DNA of 64,000 bases from Amorphophallus konjac (GCA_022559845.1 CM040120.1:169986334-170050333), one strand, 5' to 3'; shown: positions 32,522 to 45,546, counted from the first letter of the stretch. Program-made: numbers and translations. The notes: generated by a model from the sequence alone, not told the origin.

Positions 32522-34851
32522 ATTTTGGAGCTCGATATTTTTTAAAGATCGTTCTTTGATCTGGTTATCATCAGTTGAAAATCAAGGAAAGTGATATTCA
32601 CAAGATGGCATTTCGGAGTAGGTATGGACATTACGAGTTCACCGTTATGCCTTTCGACTTAACAAATGTGCCTACCGCATTCATGCAATTAATGAACCAC
32701 GTATTCAGGCCATACCTCGATCAATTTGTGGTTGTATTCATCGACGACATTTTGATCTACTCCAAGTCAAAGGAAGAACATGAGGAACATCTCAAGAAGG
32801 CCCTTCAATTATTAAGAGATCACAAGCTTTATGCCAAATTAAGCAAATGTGATTTCTGGTTGGAGGAAGTTTCTTTTCTCTGTCACATAATTTCCCGGAA
32901 TGGTATCACCGTCGATCCTTCAAAGGTCGAGGCCGTAAAGAACTGGGAAAGACCTACTAGTGTGACGGAAATTCGAAGCTTCTTGGGATTGGCTGGATAT
33001 TACCGAAGATTTATCAAGGATTTCTCAAAGATTGTAGTATCTTTAACAAGATTGGCAAGGAAGGAGAATCCTTTTATATGGTCCGAGGAATGCGAGAAAA
33101 GCTTTCAAACTTTAAAGGATTGTCTGACGACTGCTCCTATTCTCACATTACCTACGGAAGGAGGAGGAGTCGAAGTATATGCTGATGCATCTGGAATTGG
33201 CCTAGGTTGCGTATTAATGCAACATGGCAAGGTCGTAGCTTATTCCTCATGGCAATTGAAGAAGCATGAGAAAAATTATCCCGTACATGACCTAGAACTG
33301 GCAGCTGTGGTCTTTGCTTTGAAGATCTGGCCACATTACCTCTATGGTGAAGCCTTTACGGTGTATTCTGATCACAAGAGTCTCAAATATTTATTCTCCC
33401 AAAAGGAGCTCAATATGAGGCAAAGACAGTGGTTGGAATATTTAAAGGATTTTGACGTTTCTATACAATATCACCCCGGAAAAGGCAATGCCATAGCTGA
33501 TGCACTTAGCCGGAAGCTGATGGCTTTATTATCGAGCATGATGGTTAAAGAATGGCATCTACTTGAAGAAATGGCAAATTTAAACCTCAATGTGGAGGAG
33601 GAGAGAGATGGAGTGTTTATTACAAATATTCGACTCCAACCCGAGTTACTCTCGGAAATCAAGAAACGGCAAGTTGATGATCCGTTGATCGTTGAAATCA
33701 AAGAGAAATTAGATCAACGACTAGATTTCCTTATGGCTGATGATGGAAGGCTATTATTCAAAGGAAGAACTTGTGTACCGGACTGTTCTACCATCAAGGG
33801 TAAAATCCTGGAGGAAGCACATCGGTCAAGGTATACTGTTCATCCTGGTGCTACAAAAATGTACCAAGACCTCAAAAGAACATTATGGTGGCCGAATATG
33901 AAGAGAGAGGTAGCCGAGTTCGTAAGTCGATGTTTGGTTTGTCAACAAGTCAAAGCCGAACACCTCAAACCGGCTGGTAAATTCAAGCCTCTCGAAATAC
34001 TGGAATGGAAATGGGATAGTATCGGTATGGACTTCATAGTTGGATTACTGAAGATCCGAAGTGGTTTTGATGCTATATGGGTAATTATGGACCGATTAAC
34101 CAAGTCCGCTCACTTTTTACCTATCAAGACTAAATGGACCGTAGATGTTCTAGCCGCCTTATATATCAAGGAGATCGTAAGGCCGCACGGTATTCCAAGC
34201 TCTATTATTTCAGATCGAGATCCAAGATTCACCTCTCATTTCTGGAAGGGTTTACAATCGTCTATGTGTACTAGACTAAGGTTTAGTACGGCTTTTCACC
34301 CTCAGACGGATGGATAAACCGAGAGGACGAATCAAATTATTGAAGATATGTTGAGAGCCTGCATGATTTACTTCGGTGGTAGTTGGCATGAACACTTCCC
34401 GCTGACTGAGTTTGCTTATAATAATAGCTATAAGTCGAGTATTCAAATGGTACCATTCGAAGCATTATATGGCCGAAGTTGTAGATCACCTCTATGCTGG
34501 AGCGAGGTTGGTGACAAAGGATTGATTGGTCCCGACATTGTACAAGACACAACTGACAAAATTCAGTTGATACAAGAAAGGCTAAAGGTCGCTAAATCAC
34601 GGCAAAAGTGCTACGCCGACAACCGGAGGAGAGACCTTGAATTCCAAGTGGGGGAGCAAGACTTCTTAAAGATCTCACCCACACGAGGAATTAGAAGATT
34701 TGACATCAAAGGAAAGCTAAGTCCGAGATTTATCGACCCTTTTGAGATTCTGGAGAGAATCGGCGAGGTGGCATACAAGCTGGCTTTGCCTCCTTAACTG
34801 GCCGGTGTACATGACGTATTCCATGTATCCATGCTAAGGAAATACATCTAA
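32522..34851 (+). pseudogene. A2: A-family pol fragment (RT to integrase end)
   Basis: It starts inside RT (GARYF) and is closely similar to A1. It has FIDDILIYS, the RNase H segment [18 protein letters not shown], the integrase zinc region [26 protein letters not shown] and an intact catalytic Glu codon (GAG) where A1 has Asp. In-frame stops: 32557 TGA (A1 CGA), 34315 TAA (A1 CAA) and 34795 TAA (A1 CAA), with no frameshift. It ends at LRKYI where L2 is inserted. Its LTRs, gag and protease are absent from the window; the left side is fused to D. Confidence 0.9.
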
Positions 34852-35439
34852 TGTAATACCCTGGATCCTTGGTAGGTCTTGTTGGATCTTCATTGGATCT
34901 TTAGGATTAGTTACGTTGAGTTTTCGGTTCGCTTTTGTGGCTTCCGAGCTGAGTTTGACAAGCCGTGTGGGTTTTTCTCACGTACTAGTTACGGAACCCT
35001 ACGGTGAGTTTGTTTGTCAATTCTCGAACTCGTTGATGCTACAACGACGATGTACTCTTCGAGCCGGTCGTTTTGACTATTTTTGCGTATTTTTCTGAAA
35101 TTGTGCATTTTCGACGCATTTTCGAAATTTTCAAAAATTAGGAAAATTTCCTAATTTCTTTTCTTTTTTATTTCTTTTCCTCTCTCTCTCTCCTCACTCT
35201 TGCCGTTCCTCACTCTCTCTCCCGTTCTCTCTCGTTCTCCCTCCCTCTCGCCTCCGGCTGCAGACGGAGCGGTGCAGGGGCTGGGTGGCGACGTGGCAGA
35301 GCTGTCGAGGTCCGCGATGGGGCGAGGATCGGATCGATTCTAGCGCGATCCCATTCGGTGGATTCAAAGCTGGTGAAATCGGTTCGCGAGTGGATTTTGG
35401 CGTGGTTTAGTCCTTTCGGGGCTCGTTTCTTCGATGGAG

Positions 35440-38268
35440 GTAGGGTGACAATTCCTCACTTCCTCCTCTCCGTTTTCCCTGCCATTGCACGTCGTTCGAC
35501 TAGGAAACGGTCGAGTTTGGGCTTGGTTTGCCTAAACCATGATTTTCGTGGTTTTTAGGGTGGCCGGTAAACGGCGACGGTTTGCGGCGTAGTTAGTTTC
35601 TAACTGACCGCTGGGATGTCAGGATCCCATCTACGTTGATTTCGTGTCGTTCGGTGTTCATTCGAGGCCGGTAGAAGCCCGGGAACCTCGGTGACCCACT
35701 TTGGGTGGATTTGATGAAATCGCCCGGATCTTGAGTTTGTGAGCTTGCATGTGGGGTTTTTAGTCCCCTGGTGTTGTTATTTGGCGTTTAGGTTTGTTCC
35801 CCCTGCGTTTCGGCGTGAATGGGGCGTGGAACGGGCCGGTTTGGCCGTTCCTCTGTTTTCCCGCCGTGACCGATGTAACGGTCATTCCAGTGGCCGTCAC
35901 TTGTATATAACGGCCCTACAACTGACCGCTACTTCGTCTGAGGTTTTTGAGCTTTCTGGCTTCTGGGTGAGTGACGGCCCTAGGGTGGCGCGTCGCTTCC
36001 CTGTAACGCGCCTAGGTCTGCGCGTTACTTCGCTTGTTGTTGCCTTGTTTTGGGGTGGAGTCGGTTGGTCTAACGCGCTTGACCTAGCGCATTAGATGGA
36101 AGTAACGCACCCTGCCTTGGCCGTTATTGTCCATTTGACCAACGTTTGACCGTTGAGGCGGTTCCCCCGACGGATGGGTTCCGTTATTTTGAGTGTGACG
36201 CGCCTGCCCCTGGCCGTTGCATTCTGTTTTGGTCGACTGTGGGTGGCTATGCCGTTGGTTGTAACGTGCCTGTCCCCATGCGTCATTTGTGTGTAACGCG
36301 TCCTTCTGGGACCGTTACATGCTGTTTGGCTGAGGGTCGTTGGTGTTGTGCTGTTCGATGGTGTAACGGCCGTGCCCCTGTGCGTCGTTGTTGTATAACG
36401 TGCTTGCCCCTTGCCGTTATTTGTTGTTTTGTGCCGGGTTGAGGGTGGCTGTGCCGTTGTGAGTAACGTGCCTGCCCCTGTGCGTCGTTTGGTTCTGGCG
36501 CATCTCCCCTGCCGCGTTGCTTGCTTGTAACGCGCTTGGCCTTGTGCGTTACTTGGCCTTGATTCATCTGTTTGTGTTTTAGAGTGGTTAGGGTGGTGTG
36601 TGTGTGACGGCCTGTCGTCTGTCCGTCGTTTGGGTGTAACTGCCCAGGTCTAGACCGTCATATGCTTGTAGCGGTCTAGGGGTGGTGCGTTACTCGCCCT
36701 GTGCTTCGATTTCCGTTCCTTCGATTTCTGCTTGTCTTGGCTTGGCCTTGTAGTCTACCCGTTGTCCCGTGGATGTCTCCCGACATCCTATGAGGGCTCA
36801 GACTACGTTGTGAGGTGGCCAGGAGTCTTCTTGCTTGAGATAGGACTCTCTTTCCTACTGTTCAAGCATTGTGTTTGGGTTCAGGTCAACCCGGTGTGAC
36901 CCAGTGGTTGACATGTGACCTTGTGTGTGGGTGTCTTGGCGGTCCTGTCCAGTCCGAGACACTGGTTCTGGATGCCTCGAGGTGTCGCTTTACCTCAGTT
37001 TGTGTGTCCAGTTGTGTCTGAGGGTTTTTGGTGTTCCCTCAGGTCTCCGTGTGTTGTTTTCTGCGGAGCGTGGTTTTTCTGGCTTAGGATTAGACCGATT
37101 GGCAGCTTGTTCCGCTGTCTGTGACGATCTTGCTTTTGAGTCGTTCGACTCGGGATCGTTACGTGGTAGGTCTAGTTGCCTGGTCCTGAGTCTGTTGGCA
37201 GCGGTGGTACTGCCAGTGGTGCTTGGTGGTACGTGCGACAGGGCTTTCCTTAGACTGTCTGTACTCTAGCACTTGTGTTTTGGAGTCTGTGCCATGTGAA
37301 CCTCCACTAGTCGTAGCCTGTGATGTAGGCTTTTCTTAGTACGTCACCCACCGGGAGTGGTGGACGGGCAGTTCCCGTTACATGGTTTTTAAGCTAGTTC
37401 CGTGGGCCCCGGCCAGCGGTAGCGTCCTACCGAGGGGAATACTAGCTAGAGGCCTGGCCTAGGTACGGGTCAGTGTGTGCACACGTGGTCAGGGACTGGG
37501 GACTTGCGTCGACGGGCGTAGCCCTGACTAGTTACTTGCAGTTGTGGTGATGCGGTCTTGTGTCCGTGAGGTGCCGTTTTTCCTTGGAACGCCGTTGTTC
37601 CTTGGACCTGGTTCTTGGTGTGTCTAGTCTCCCCCGTGCTGCACACGGTCGAGTAGACATGACACTTGTGGCACAGTGTAAGACGTCAGTGGACGCATCT
37701 GGCTGTTCTTCTAGTGTGAGGGTACTCCTATCACTTGACCAGCGACTCTTGCATTTCTCGGAGCCGGTGTTCTCCTTTTCATGTCGGCTAGTCTTGGCCT
37801 TGTCCAAGATTTGCTACCCTGGCTGTGTGGTCTGTTCTTGGCTGTGTTCCAGATGAGCCCGGGGTTGCATGCACGATGTTCCAATCGTGTAGGCCGTCGT
37901 GATTGTTTTATCCGTCTTTACAGGTCTCCGTCTTAGACCTGGCGTCGGGTTGGCAGATCGGTAACTTCTGACTTTGTTGGATCAGAGTCGCCCTTCTGCT
38001 GTTGTTTGGAGTAGTTTGGGGTGCCGAGGTTAGTTCGGCCGCCACTTGTCTGGCGCGGGTTCTTCCCCTTTCTTGCTTGTTCCCTACTCCTACCTCCCGT
38101 CTGTTTACTACTGCCTGTAGCGTAGTTTTACAACTTTTTAGTGTAGCCTTTCCTGCTTTGCTGCACTGGCTGTTTTTGTTGTTGCTTCCGTTGCACTGTG
38201 CGTTTTCCTGTGGGGATCTGCGTGACCCCTACTGAGTTTCTGTTTAGAGACTTACCCTTGCTTTTCAG
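35440..38268 (+). other. Candidate LTR leader intron in L2
   Basis: GGAG/GTAGGG donor-like site, CTTAC branch-point-like motif and CTTGCTTTTCAG/GTGGG acceptor-like site, 2829 bp apart. The minus-strand equivalents in L-array LTR 1 are 13005 and 10170. In L0 the base before the donor GT is changed from G to C. Confidence 0.35.
35872..36700 (+). repeat. 26-nt palindromic array in L2 5' LTR
   Basis: Starts with GTAACGGTC, loop ATTCCAGT, GGCCGTCAC; many more units follow, including one with arms GTAACGCGC and GCGCGTTAC (loop of 8 nt). The 3' LTR copy is at 41705-42530. Confidence 0.88.
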
Positions 38269-38659
38269 GTGGGTTTCGCCGTCTGCCTCTGCTGTTCCTA
38301 GTGGAGCGCGTTGTTGTAGCTGCCAGCTGTACATGCGTCAGGCTTCCCCTGACTTCGGTGTATGTTCTTTTCTGTCAGACTGTACTTGTTATTTTTCCTT
38401 AGGACTAGAGTCTGGTGTATAATTGTAAAATTTGAATTATTAATGAAAAATTAATTTTATTTCTGCTACTTTAGCAAACCGATCTAATGAAATTTAATTG
38501 CTTACTGTTATATCTGTGGCTTTGATGTATTCCACACACGCCTTTTTCCCTTCGGCGCTTTCCCACGCTTGGGAGGCCTCGCGGGTCCCATGTGGTATCA
38601 CCTGTATTCGGTAGTCCTACCGGGTACACCGGGTATCCGGAATCCGGGTCGCTACAGAG

Positions 38660-38671
38660 TGGTATCAGAGC
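38660..38671 (+). other. PBS of L2
   Basis: TGGTATCAGAGC, three bases after the 5' LTR end. Confidence 0.96.
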
Positions 38672-40665
38672 AGTGTTCTGAGATGTTCGGAGTTCTTTTC
38701 TGAGCTATCAGATCATTATCGTGTGAGATACATGAAAATCCAGATATACAGTTACCAGAGTCCTAAGGTCCAGTACAGTCTCTTGCTGGCGTAGGTGTTG
38801 CGATGTTTGTCGCGGTGTTTTCCATGTGTGGTCTTGTGCGTGCTTGATTGGCACTGTACGAGATGGTTTTTTGCTCTCGTCTGGGTGTGACGAGGTGCTT
38901 CGTTCGGTTTTAGTGTTGATCTCGATCGTGTTGCACTTGGCAGTGTTTGTCGGTTGGCATGAACCTGCAGTGCATTGTTCGAGCTGTTTCTGTGTTTTGC
39001 TCAGGTGGCTTGTGACTTTTAGTGTTGGTGTGATGGCCATGCACGTTCTTACGTTGCTTTGGTTGTCCCAGCTTAAGTCTGTTCAGCTCCTGATGCATTG
39101 TTGTTTCAGTTGTCTCGATTATCGTGTTGCCTCGATTGAGAAGTTGCTCAGGCGAGCTAGGATCTTCCTTTCCTGGTGAGCTTATGTTGTTGAGCTTGTT
39201 GCTTCTCGTTCTTCTTGGTGAATCTTTTTCGAGGTGAGCCTTGGAATTGATGTCTTGGTGGTGCCTTTGTCATGTGTCTGCTTAAGTGTGGACAGCTTTA
39301 TTTTGAGCCTGATCTGCTCTCTGCTATACGGTTGCTTGGCTTTGGACTCCATGATGGTGTTAAGAGCTATCGTGTACCGTATTTGTCGTGCCGTGTCTGA
39401 CGGCTGATGTGTTGTGAAGGCTCATTTACTGTTTCAGGACGTGAAGGTAAGATGAGATTGATGCTTTCCTTGTGCTTTGTGCTGAAGCTGGTGCTCTTCT
39501 CTTGTTGCACTTAGGCTCCATGTGATCGGTTGTTCACGGGATCGGTACTCGTGGCATGTTAATTGTGATCTTTGTTGATTACGATGGCGCATGGTATGTG
39601 CTGAGGTGCGACTACCGAGGTTGTTCTGTTGCCTGTGCGCATTGTTGAGAGTGCAGCGGAAGTGTGTGGGTTGGTTACCCACTTGTCGAGAGAATTGTTC
39701 TTTCTTGTGGTAACTTTGTCTTGGCTCCCTGTGCCTTGACATTGTTGTTGCCGTGCCGTTGTTGGTGGTTTTCTGGTGTTGGCATTGGCTTGTGTGAGTG
39801 TTGGGGAATTTGTCGGCGTTCCTTGCTGATTGAGTACCCTTTGCTCTGCATTTCTTTCTTGGGTGTTGTGCTCTCGAGGTGTGTTTGTGATCCTTGAGAT
39901 GCGTTCTCCGAGATTTTTGTTGTTTCTCGTTATTGTGGGTCTCTCCTTGGTGAGCAGTCTGATGCGTGACCCGTTCCTGTGTGGTCGTGTGCTCAGCTGT
40001 TTCTGTGCCTTGATGTGACCCTGCTTGCAGTTGTGTTCCTTGGTTCTATGTTCAGAACGGAACCGGAATCCTGCAGGTGCTGCCGTTGTTGTTTTGGCGC
40101 TATTTCTTTATGATTTTGTGTCTCTGTTTGGACCTGGACGTGTCGGTTAGCTTGCTGTACTCTTCTTCCTTGGAGTTAGCTTGCGACTTGATCAGATGTA
40201 ATATCTGAGTGAGGACTGACTTGTTTGTGCTTGTGGTCCAGTGGTATTTTTGTCGTTGGCGTCCTGTGTGCCATGTGTTCTTTGTTGCCTTTGGCACTGG
40301 AGCCGATGATGTTGTGAGCTGTCAGCTGTGAGGACTGTGTCTCCTGGTGTAAGCTGCTGCTTGCCGTGTTGTTGTGGTTTCTCGGTGTTGGTTATCGGTT
40401 GTTGTGGCAGTCGTGTCTCATTTCTAGTGAGACGTAAGCGACGTTGCCCTTGCTTCGGAGGTGTCAGATGTGTTCACTTTGGTGTCATGCTCGTGCTGTG
40501 GACTTGCTGTTTTGGAAGCTAGAGCATGTACCTGTAATGGTGGTCTGACGGTGTTCCTCTGAGCTGTGTTTCTCGAGATTTATGTCGTTTCTGTGTTTGT
40601 GTTGTGGGGTTGTTCTTCCCTTGCTTCTCCTTTGCTAGTCCTTAATTTCGAGGGTGAAATTTCTT

Positions 40666-40679
40666 AAAGGAGGGGAGGA
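40666..40679 (+). other. PPT of L2
   Basis: AAAGGAGGGGAGGA before TGTAATGCCC. The preceding TTTCGAGGGTGAAATTT is identical to that before the B1 PPT. Confidence 0.9.
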
Positions 40680-43090
40680 TGTAATGCCCTGGATCCTTGG
40701 TAGGTCTTGCTGGATCTTCATTAGATCTTTCGGATTGGTTTCGTTGAGTTTTCGGTTCGCTTTTGTGGCTTCCGAGCTGAGTTTGACGAGCCGTGTGGAT
40801 TTTTCTCACGTACTATTTACGGAACCCTACAGTGAGTTTGTTTGTCAATTCTCGAACTCATGGATGCTACAGCGACGATGTACTCTTCGAGCCGGTCGTT
40901 TTGACTATTTTTGCGTATTTTTCTGAAATTGTGTATTTTCGGCGCATTTTTGAAATTTTAGAAATTAGGAAAATTTCCTAATTTCTGTTCTTTTTTATTT
41001 CTTTTCCTCTCTCTCTCTTCTCACTCTCGCCGTTCCTCTCTCTCTCTCTCCCGTTCTCTCTCGTTCTCCCTCCCTCTCGCCTCCGGCGGCAGACGGAGCG
41101 GTGCAGGGGCTGGGTGGCGACATGGCGGAGCTGTCGAGGTGCGCGATGGGGCGAGGATCGGATCGATTCTGGCGCGATCCCGTTCGGTGGATTCAAAGCC
41201 GGTGAAATCGGTTCACGAGTGGATTTCGACGTGGTTTAGTCCTTTTGGGGCTCGGTTTCTTCGGTGGAGGTAGGGTGATGGTTCCTCACTTCCTCCTCTC
41301 CGTTTTCCCTGCCATTGCACGTCGTTCGGCTAGGAAACGGTCGAGTTTGGGCTTGGTTTGCCTAAACCGTGATTTTCATGGTTTTTAGGGTCGGCCGATA
41401 AACGGCGACTGTTTGCGGCGTAGTTAGTTTCTAACTGACCGCTGGGATGTAAGGATCCCATCTACGTTGATTTCGTGTCGTTTGGTGTTCATTCGAGGCC
41501 GGTAGAAGCCCGGGAACCTCGGTGACCCACTTTGGGTGGATTTGATGAAATCGCCCGGATCTTGAGTTTGTGAGCTTGCATGTGGGGTTTTTAGTCCCCT
41601 TGTGTTGTTATTTGGCGTTTAGGTTTGTTCCCCCTGCGTTTCGGCGTGAATGGGGCGTGGAACGGGCCGGTTTGGCCGTTCCTCTGTTTTCCCGCCGTGA
41701 CCGATGTAACGGTCATTCCAGTGGCCGTCACTTGTATATAACGGCCCTACGACTGACCGCTACTTCGTCTGAGGTTTTTGAGCTTTCTGGCTTCTGGGTG
41801 AGTGACGGCCCTAGGGTGGCGCGTCGCTTCCCAGTAACGCGCCTAGGTCTGCGCGTTACTTCGCTTGTTGTTGCCTTGTTTTGGGGTTGAGTCGGTTGGT
41901 CTAACGCGCTTGACCTAGCGCGTTAGATGGAAGTAACGCGCCCTGCCTTGGCCGTTATTGTCCATTTGACCAACGTTTGACCGTTGAGGCGGTTCCCCCG
42001 ACGGATGGGTTCCGTTATTTTGAGTGTGACACGCCTGCCCCTGGCCGTTGCATTCTGTTTTGGTCGACTGTGGGTGGCTGTGCCGTTGGTTGTAACGCGC
42101 CTGTCCCCATGCGTCGTTTGTGTGTAACGCGTCCTTCTTGGACCGTTACATGCTGTTTGGCTGAGGGTCGTGGGTGTTGTGCTGATCGATGGTGTAACGG
42201 CCGTGCCCCTGTGCGTCGTTGTTGTATAACACGCTTGCCCCTTGCCGTTATTTGTTGTTTTTTGCTGGGTTGAGGGTGGCTGTGCCATTGTGAGTAACGT
42301 GCCTGCCCCTGTGCGTCGTTTGGTTCTGGCGCGTCTCCCCTGCCGCGTTGCTTGCTTGTAACGCGCTTGGCCTTGTGCGTTACTTGGCCTTGATTCGTGT
42401 GTTTGTGTTTTAGAGTGGTTAGGGTGGTGTGTGTGTGATGGCCTGTCGTCTGTCCGTCGTTTGGGTGTAACGGCCCAGGTCTAGACCATCATATGCTTGT
42501 AGCGGTCTAGGGTTGGTGCGTTACTCGCCCTGTGCTTCGATTTCCGTTCCTTCGGTTTCTGCTTGTCTTGGCTTGGCCTTGTAGTCTACCCGTTGTCCCG
42601 TGGATGTCTCCCGATGTCCTATGAGGGCTCAGACTACGTTGTGAGGTGGCCATGAGTCTTCTTGCTTGAGATAGGACTCTCTTTCCTACTGTTCAAGCAT
42701 TGTGTTTGGGTTCAGGTCAACCCGGTGTGACCCAGTGGTTGACATGTGACCTTGTGTGTGGGTGTCTTGGCGGTCCTGTCCAGTCCGAGACACTGGTTCT
42801 GGATGCCTCGAGGTGTCGCTTTACCTCGGTTTGTATGTCCAGTTGTGTCTGAGGGTTTTTGGTGTTCTCTCAGGTCTCCGTGTGTTGTTTTCTGCAGAGC
42901 GTGGTTTTTCTGGCTTAGGATTAGACCGATTGGCAGCTTGTTCCGCTATCTGTGACGATCTTGCCTTTGAGTCGTTCGACTTGGGATCGCTACGTGGTAG
43001 GTCAAGTTGCCTGGTCCTGAGTCTGTTGGCAGTGGTGGCACTACCAGTGGTGCTTGGTGGTACGTGCGACAGGGCTTTCCTTAGACTGTC
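40680..43090 (+). repeat. 3' LTR of L2, first 2.4 kb
   Basis: Aligns to 34852-37262 with few differences by eye. It ends at ACTGTC where B3 begins; the rest is beyond the right edge of the window, past T. Palindromic units at 41705-42530. Confidence 0.92.
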
Positions 43091-45427
43091 TGTGACGACC
43101 CAGAGCTCAGGATACCGATATACCGATAACATCGATACACCGATACCAAGAACTGGGGAAGCCACCCAAGAGGCTGATGAGGCCCCTGAAGGGTTAGTGA
43201 AGTGTTGTCGAGGAAGTGCATAACGAATTGCAATTAGGAACGTGCATATTACAATTAAGTAATAAAATTAACATGAGTGCGGAAGCAATTAAAAATAACC
43301 AGAGTGATATATATATACTAGTCCAGATAAACAAGAGTACTAGTCCACAAAGGTACAACTACACGGGGCATACCCCGGCAAAAGTACAACGAAGCCTCAA
43401 AAGGCGACCCGTCTATAGCTGGCTACTATGCACGGTCTCCAAAACAGCTCACGAAGCACCGGGAGACGACGGGCACGGCTCACCTGAAAAGAGAAGGGTG
43501 GATCCCTACCTCGCACTAAACATGCATTCATGCGAAAATGAAGGCAATTAGAGCATGCATTTAAATAAAATAACAGGCATTAGCATGATTAACTAATCAT
43601 AAGAAAGCTGTAAACTCTAACTAAGCAGGCATAACAGCTAACGCATGCCAATAATCAGTAAATGCAAGCGACTAAAACTAAATCTACCAAGTAGAATAAG
43701 CCTTAACTAATCCAAGCAGTAGGGAGTAGGACAACCACTGGAGCAGAAACCAGATGCGTCCACTGACGACTTACACTGCGTCTCAAGCACTCGCAGTCGG
43801 TAAAACGACAAGCTGACCGCATAAACAGCACCAAACCAAGTGACCAGTCGGAGTGGCACCCGTCGGTGTCAGTCCACAGTCTCCGACCACGTGTGCACAC
43901 ACTGACTCTAGCCTGAGCCAGGCCCTCTAGCTAGTTTTCTCCCTTGGTAGGACGCTACCATTGGCTGGGAGCCCACGGAACTAGCTTACAAACCGTGTAC
44001 GGGAAACACCACTCCGCTATCCCCAAGCGGGTAAGCACTCAACAGACCTTAGGGTAACAACAATGGCTCCATTGCATGGAAAGAAAAGCTACTCTATTGG
44101 GACTAGAAACATGCCATTATATAGTAGAACAACGTAAACATGGCGTATAAACGTAATGGAACGCATAACAAAAAGACCGGCACCGAATTCCAATCAACAG
44201 GCATGTGGCGGTCTGCTGCCCATGCGCTACTTGCATGTGACGGTCGGGGACTGGCGCGTCACATCAAAAATAACATGTCTTCCTCCATCCGTTACATCCA
44301 CCAGAGTTCCAGCTCAAGAAGCCCAAAAGAGAATGTAACGGTAGGGGCTCAGCGCGTTACATCCATATAACGCGTTAGAGTCCCTCCGTTACATCCACCC
44401 GAGGCCAAAAACCAACGTGCTGCGGTCAAAAACCCACAGCAGGCGAAGTAACGCGCCTGCCTAGGCGCGTCGGGTTGACCTGACGGCCGGCCGACTGGCC
44501 GTCGGGTTAACCGCCTGACCGGGTCAACGCAAACCAACGAGAGCATAACGGTCCGGAGCCCCGCCGTTACTCTCAATGTAACGCCCCCGTGAAGGGCCGT
44601 TACATTGAAGTAACGCGTCCCCGGAAGACCGTTAGGGATGTGATGGTTCCTGGCAGGACCGTCACATCACTTGGGTCGCGGACGGGTTATGCTTAAAACC
44701 GGTTCCCTCCCGGACGATGGAAATCACCGGGTATCGACGTAGAAACCTGAAAAAACCTGCCAAACACACGTCCACCCCCACAAACTACAACTAAAACTAG
44801 TCTAAACCATGCTTAAACTAGATTAAACAAGCATAACATGGGTTAAGCTCGAAAATGGAAAATGGCTAACATACATAACACAGGAGCTTAAACATGAAAA
44901 TATGCTACAGGAAAGGATCCTAGCGAGTTCAGGAGTCCATCCCCCTACCTCTTGCGAGCCGGATCGGTCGAAAAGGCCGCATGCAAGGCGGAAGGGTCAC
45001 GGGGCCTTCACGCTCCACCTCGCTCCCACGATCGCCGAACCACGCCGAAATGGGTACCCACGCGTTCCTATCGACGCGAGGAATCCAACGGCGCTAACCA
45101 CGCCTCAATCCGACTTCCTTCGGCCTGCAACCCAAGAGAGGGGAAGAGGGCGGCCGCGGAGGAGAGAGAGAGTGTGAGGGTGAGAATGAGATCGACGGGG
45201 AGAGAGAGAGAGAGAGGGTGAGAGATATAATAAAAATAATATATATATATATATAATATAATCAATATATATATAAAAATCTTATTAATATTAATAACTC
45301 TCAATTAACTCCAAATAAATCCAGAAAAATACCATAAAAATTCCTAAAAATCCAGAAAAATAGCCAAAAATACCAGAATAAATACTAGACCAAATCCGCT
45401 AAGGATTCATTAAGGCACGGGCCTTAC
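43091..45427 (-). repeat. 3' LTR of B3
   Basis: On the plus strand TGTGACGACCC to GGGCCTTACA, the reverse of the B LTR. About 2337 bp, with one copy of the segment that is duplicated in B1. Palindromic units run from about 44216 to 44670, and a TA-rich U3 stretch lies near 45240-45300. Confidence 0.9.
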
Positions 45428-45546
45428 AGTCCCTCCCTCCTAATAAAAATTTCACCCTCGAAATTTACAACAATAAGGATAAGGAGGAAACTGAGAAAGG
45501 ACATATACCTCACTGGAATAAGAAAGGAAAAAGCTGACGCATCTCA
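45428..45546 (-). pseudogene. B3 pol C-terminal end, leader to PPT, and PPT
   Basis: Minus strand: EMRQLFPFLFQ ends at TGA 45510-45512; then come about 70 bp of non-coding sequence containing TTTCGAGGGTGAAATTT and the PPT AGGAGGGAGGGAC (45428-45440). The coding part continues at 55133 across the B2 insertion. Confidence 0.88.
45542..45546. other. TSD, left copy, of B2
   Basis: TCTCA, repeated at 55133-55137. It lies in the codons for the DEMRQ segment of B3. Confidence 0.95.

Larger units (their letters stand above)
34852..38656 (+). repeat. 5' LTR of L2
   Basis: 3805 bp, TGTAATACCCTGG to GGGTCGCTACA. Order: a U3-like start with no clear TATA box, a CT-rich leader (35170-35260), a donor-like GGAG/GTAGGG (35440), the palindrome array (35872-36700), a block shared with family B around 37415-37500 (GTGTGTGCACACGTGGTC), and an acceptor-like CTTTTCAG (38268). 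Short sense ORFs at 36925-37269 and 38002-38235 are also open in the L-array but match no known family. Confidence 0.92.
38657..40679 (+). other. L2 interior, non-coding
   Basis: Homologous in reverse to the L-array interiors. No retroelement protein motif, and all ORFs are short. The antisense ORF seen in the L-array is broken here. Confidence 0.85.
34852..43090 (+). mobile_element. L2: L-family LARD-like retrotransposon, 3' LTR interrupted
   Basis: 5' LTR (34852-38656), PBS (38660-38671), 2.02 kb non-coding interior, PPT (40666-40679), and the first 2411 bp of the 3' LTR, which is cut at 43090 by the TG of B3. It is inserted in A2 just after the integrase LRKY motif. Compared with the L-array it is in the opposite orientation and several percent divergent by eye. 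Confidence 0.92.
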
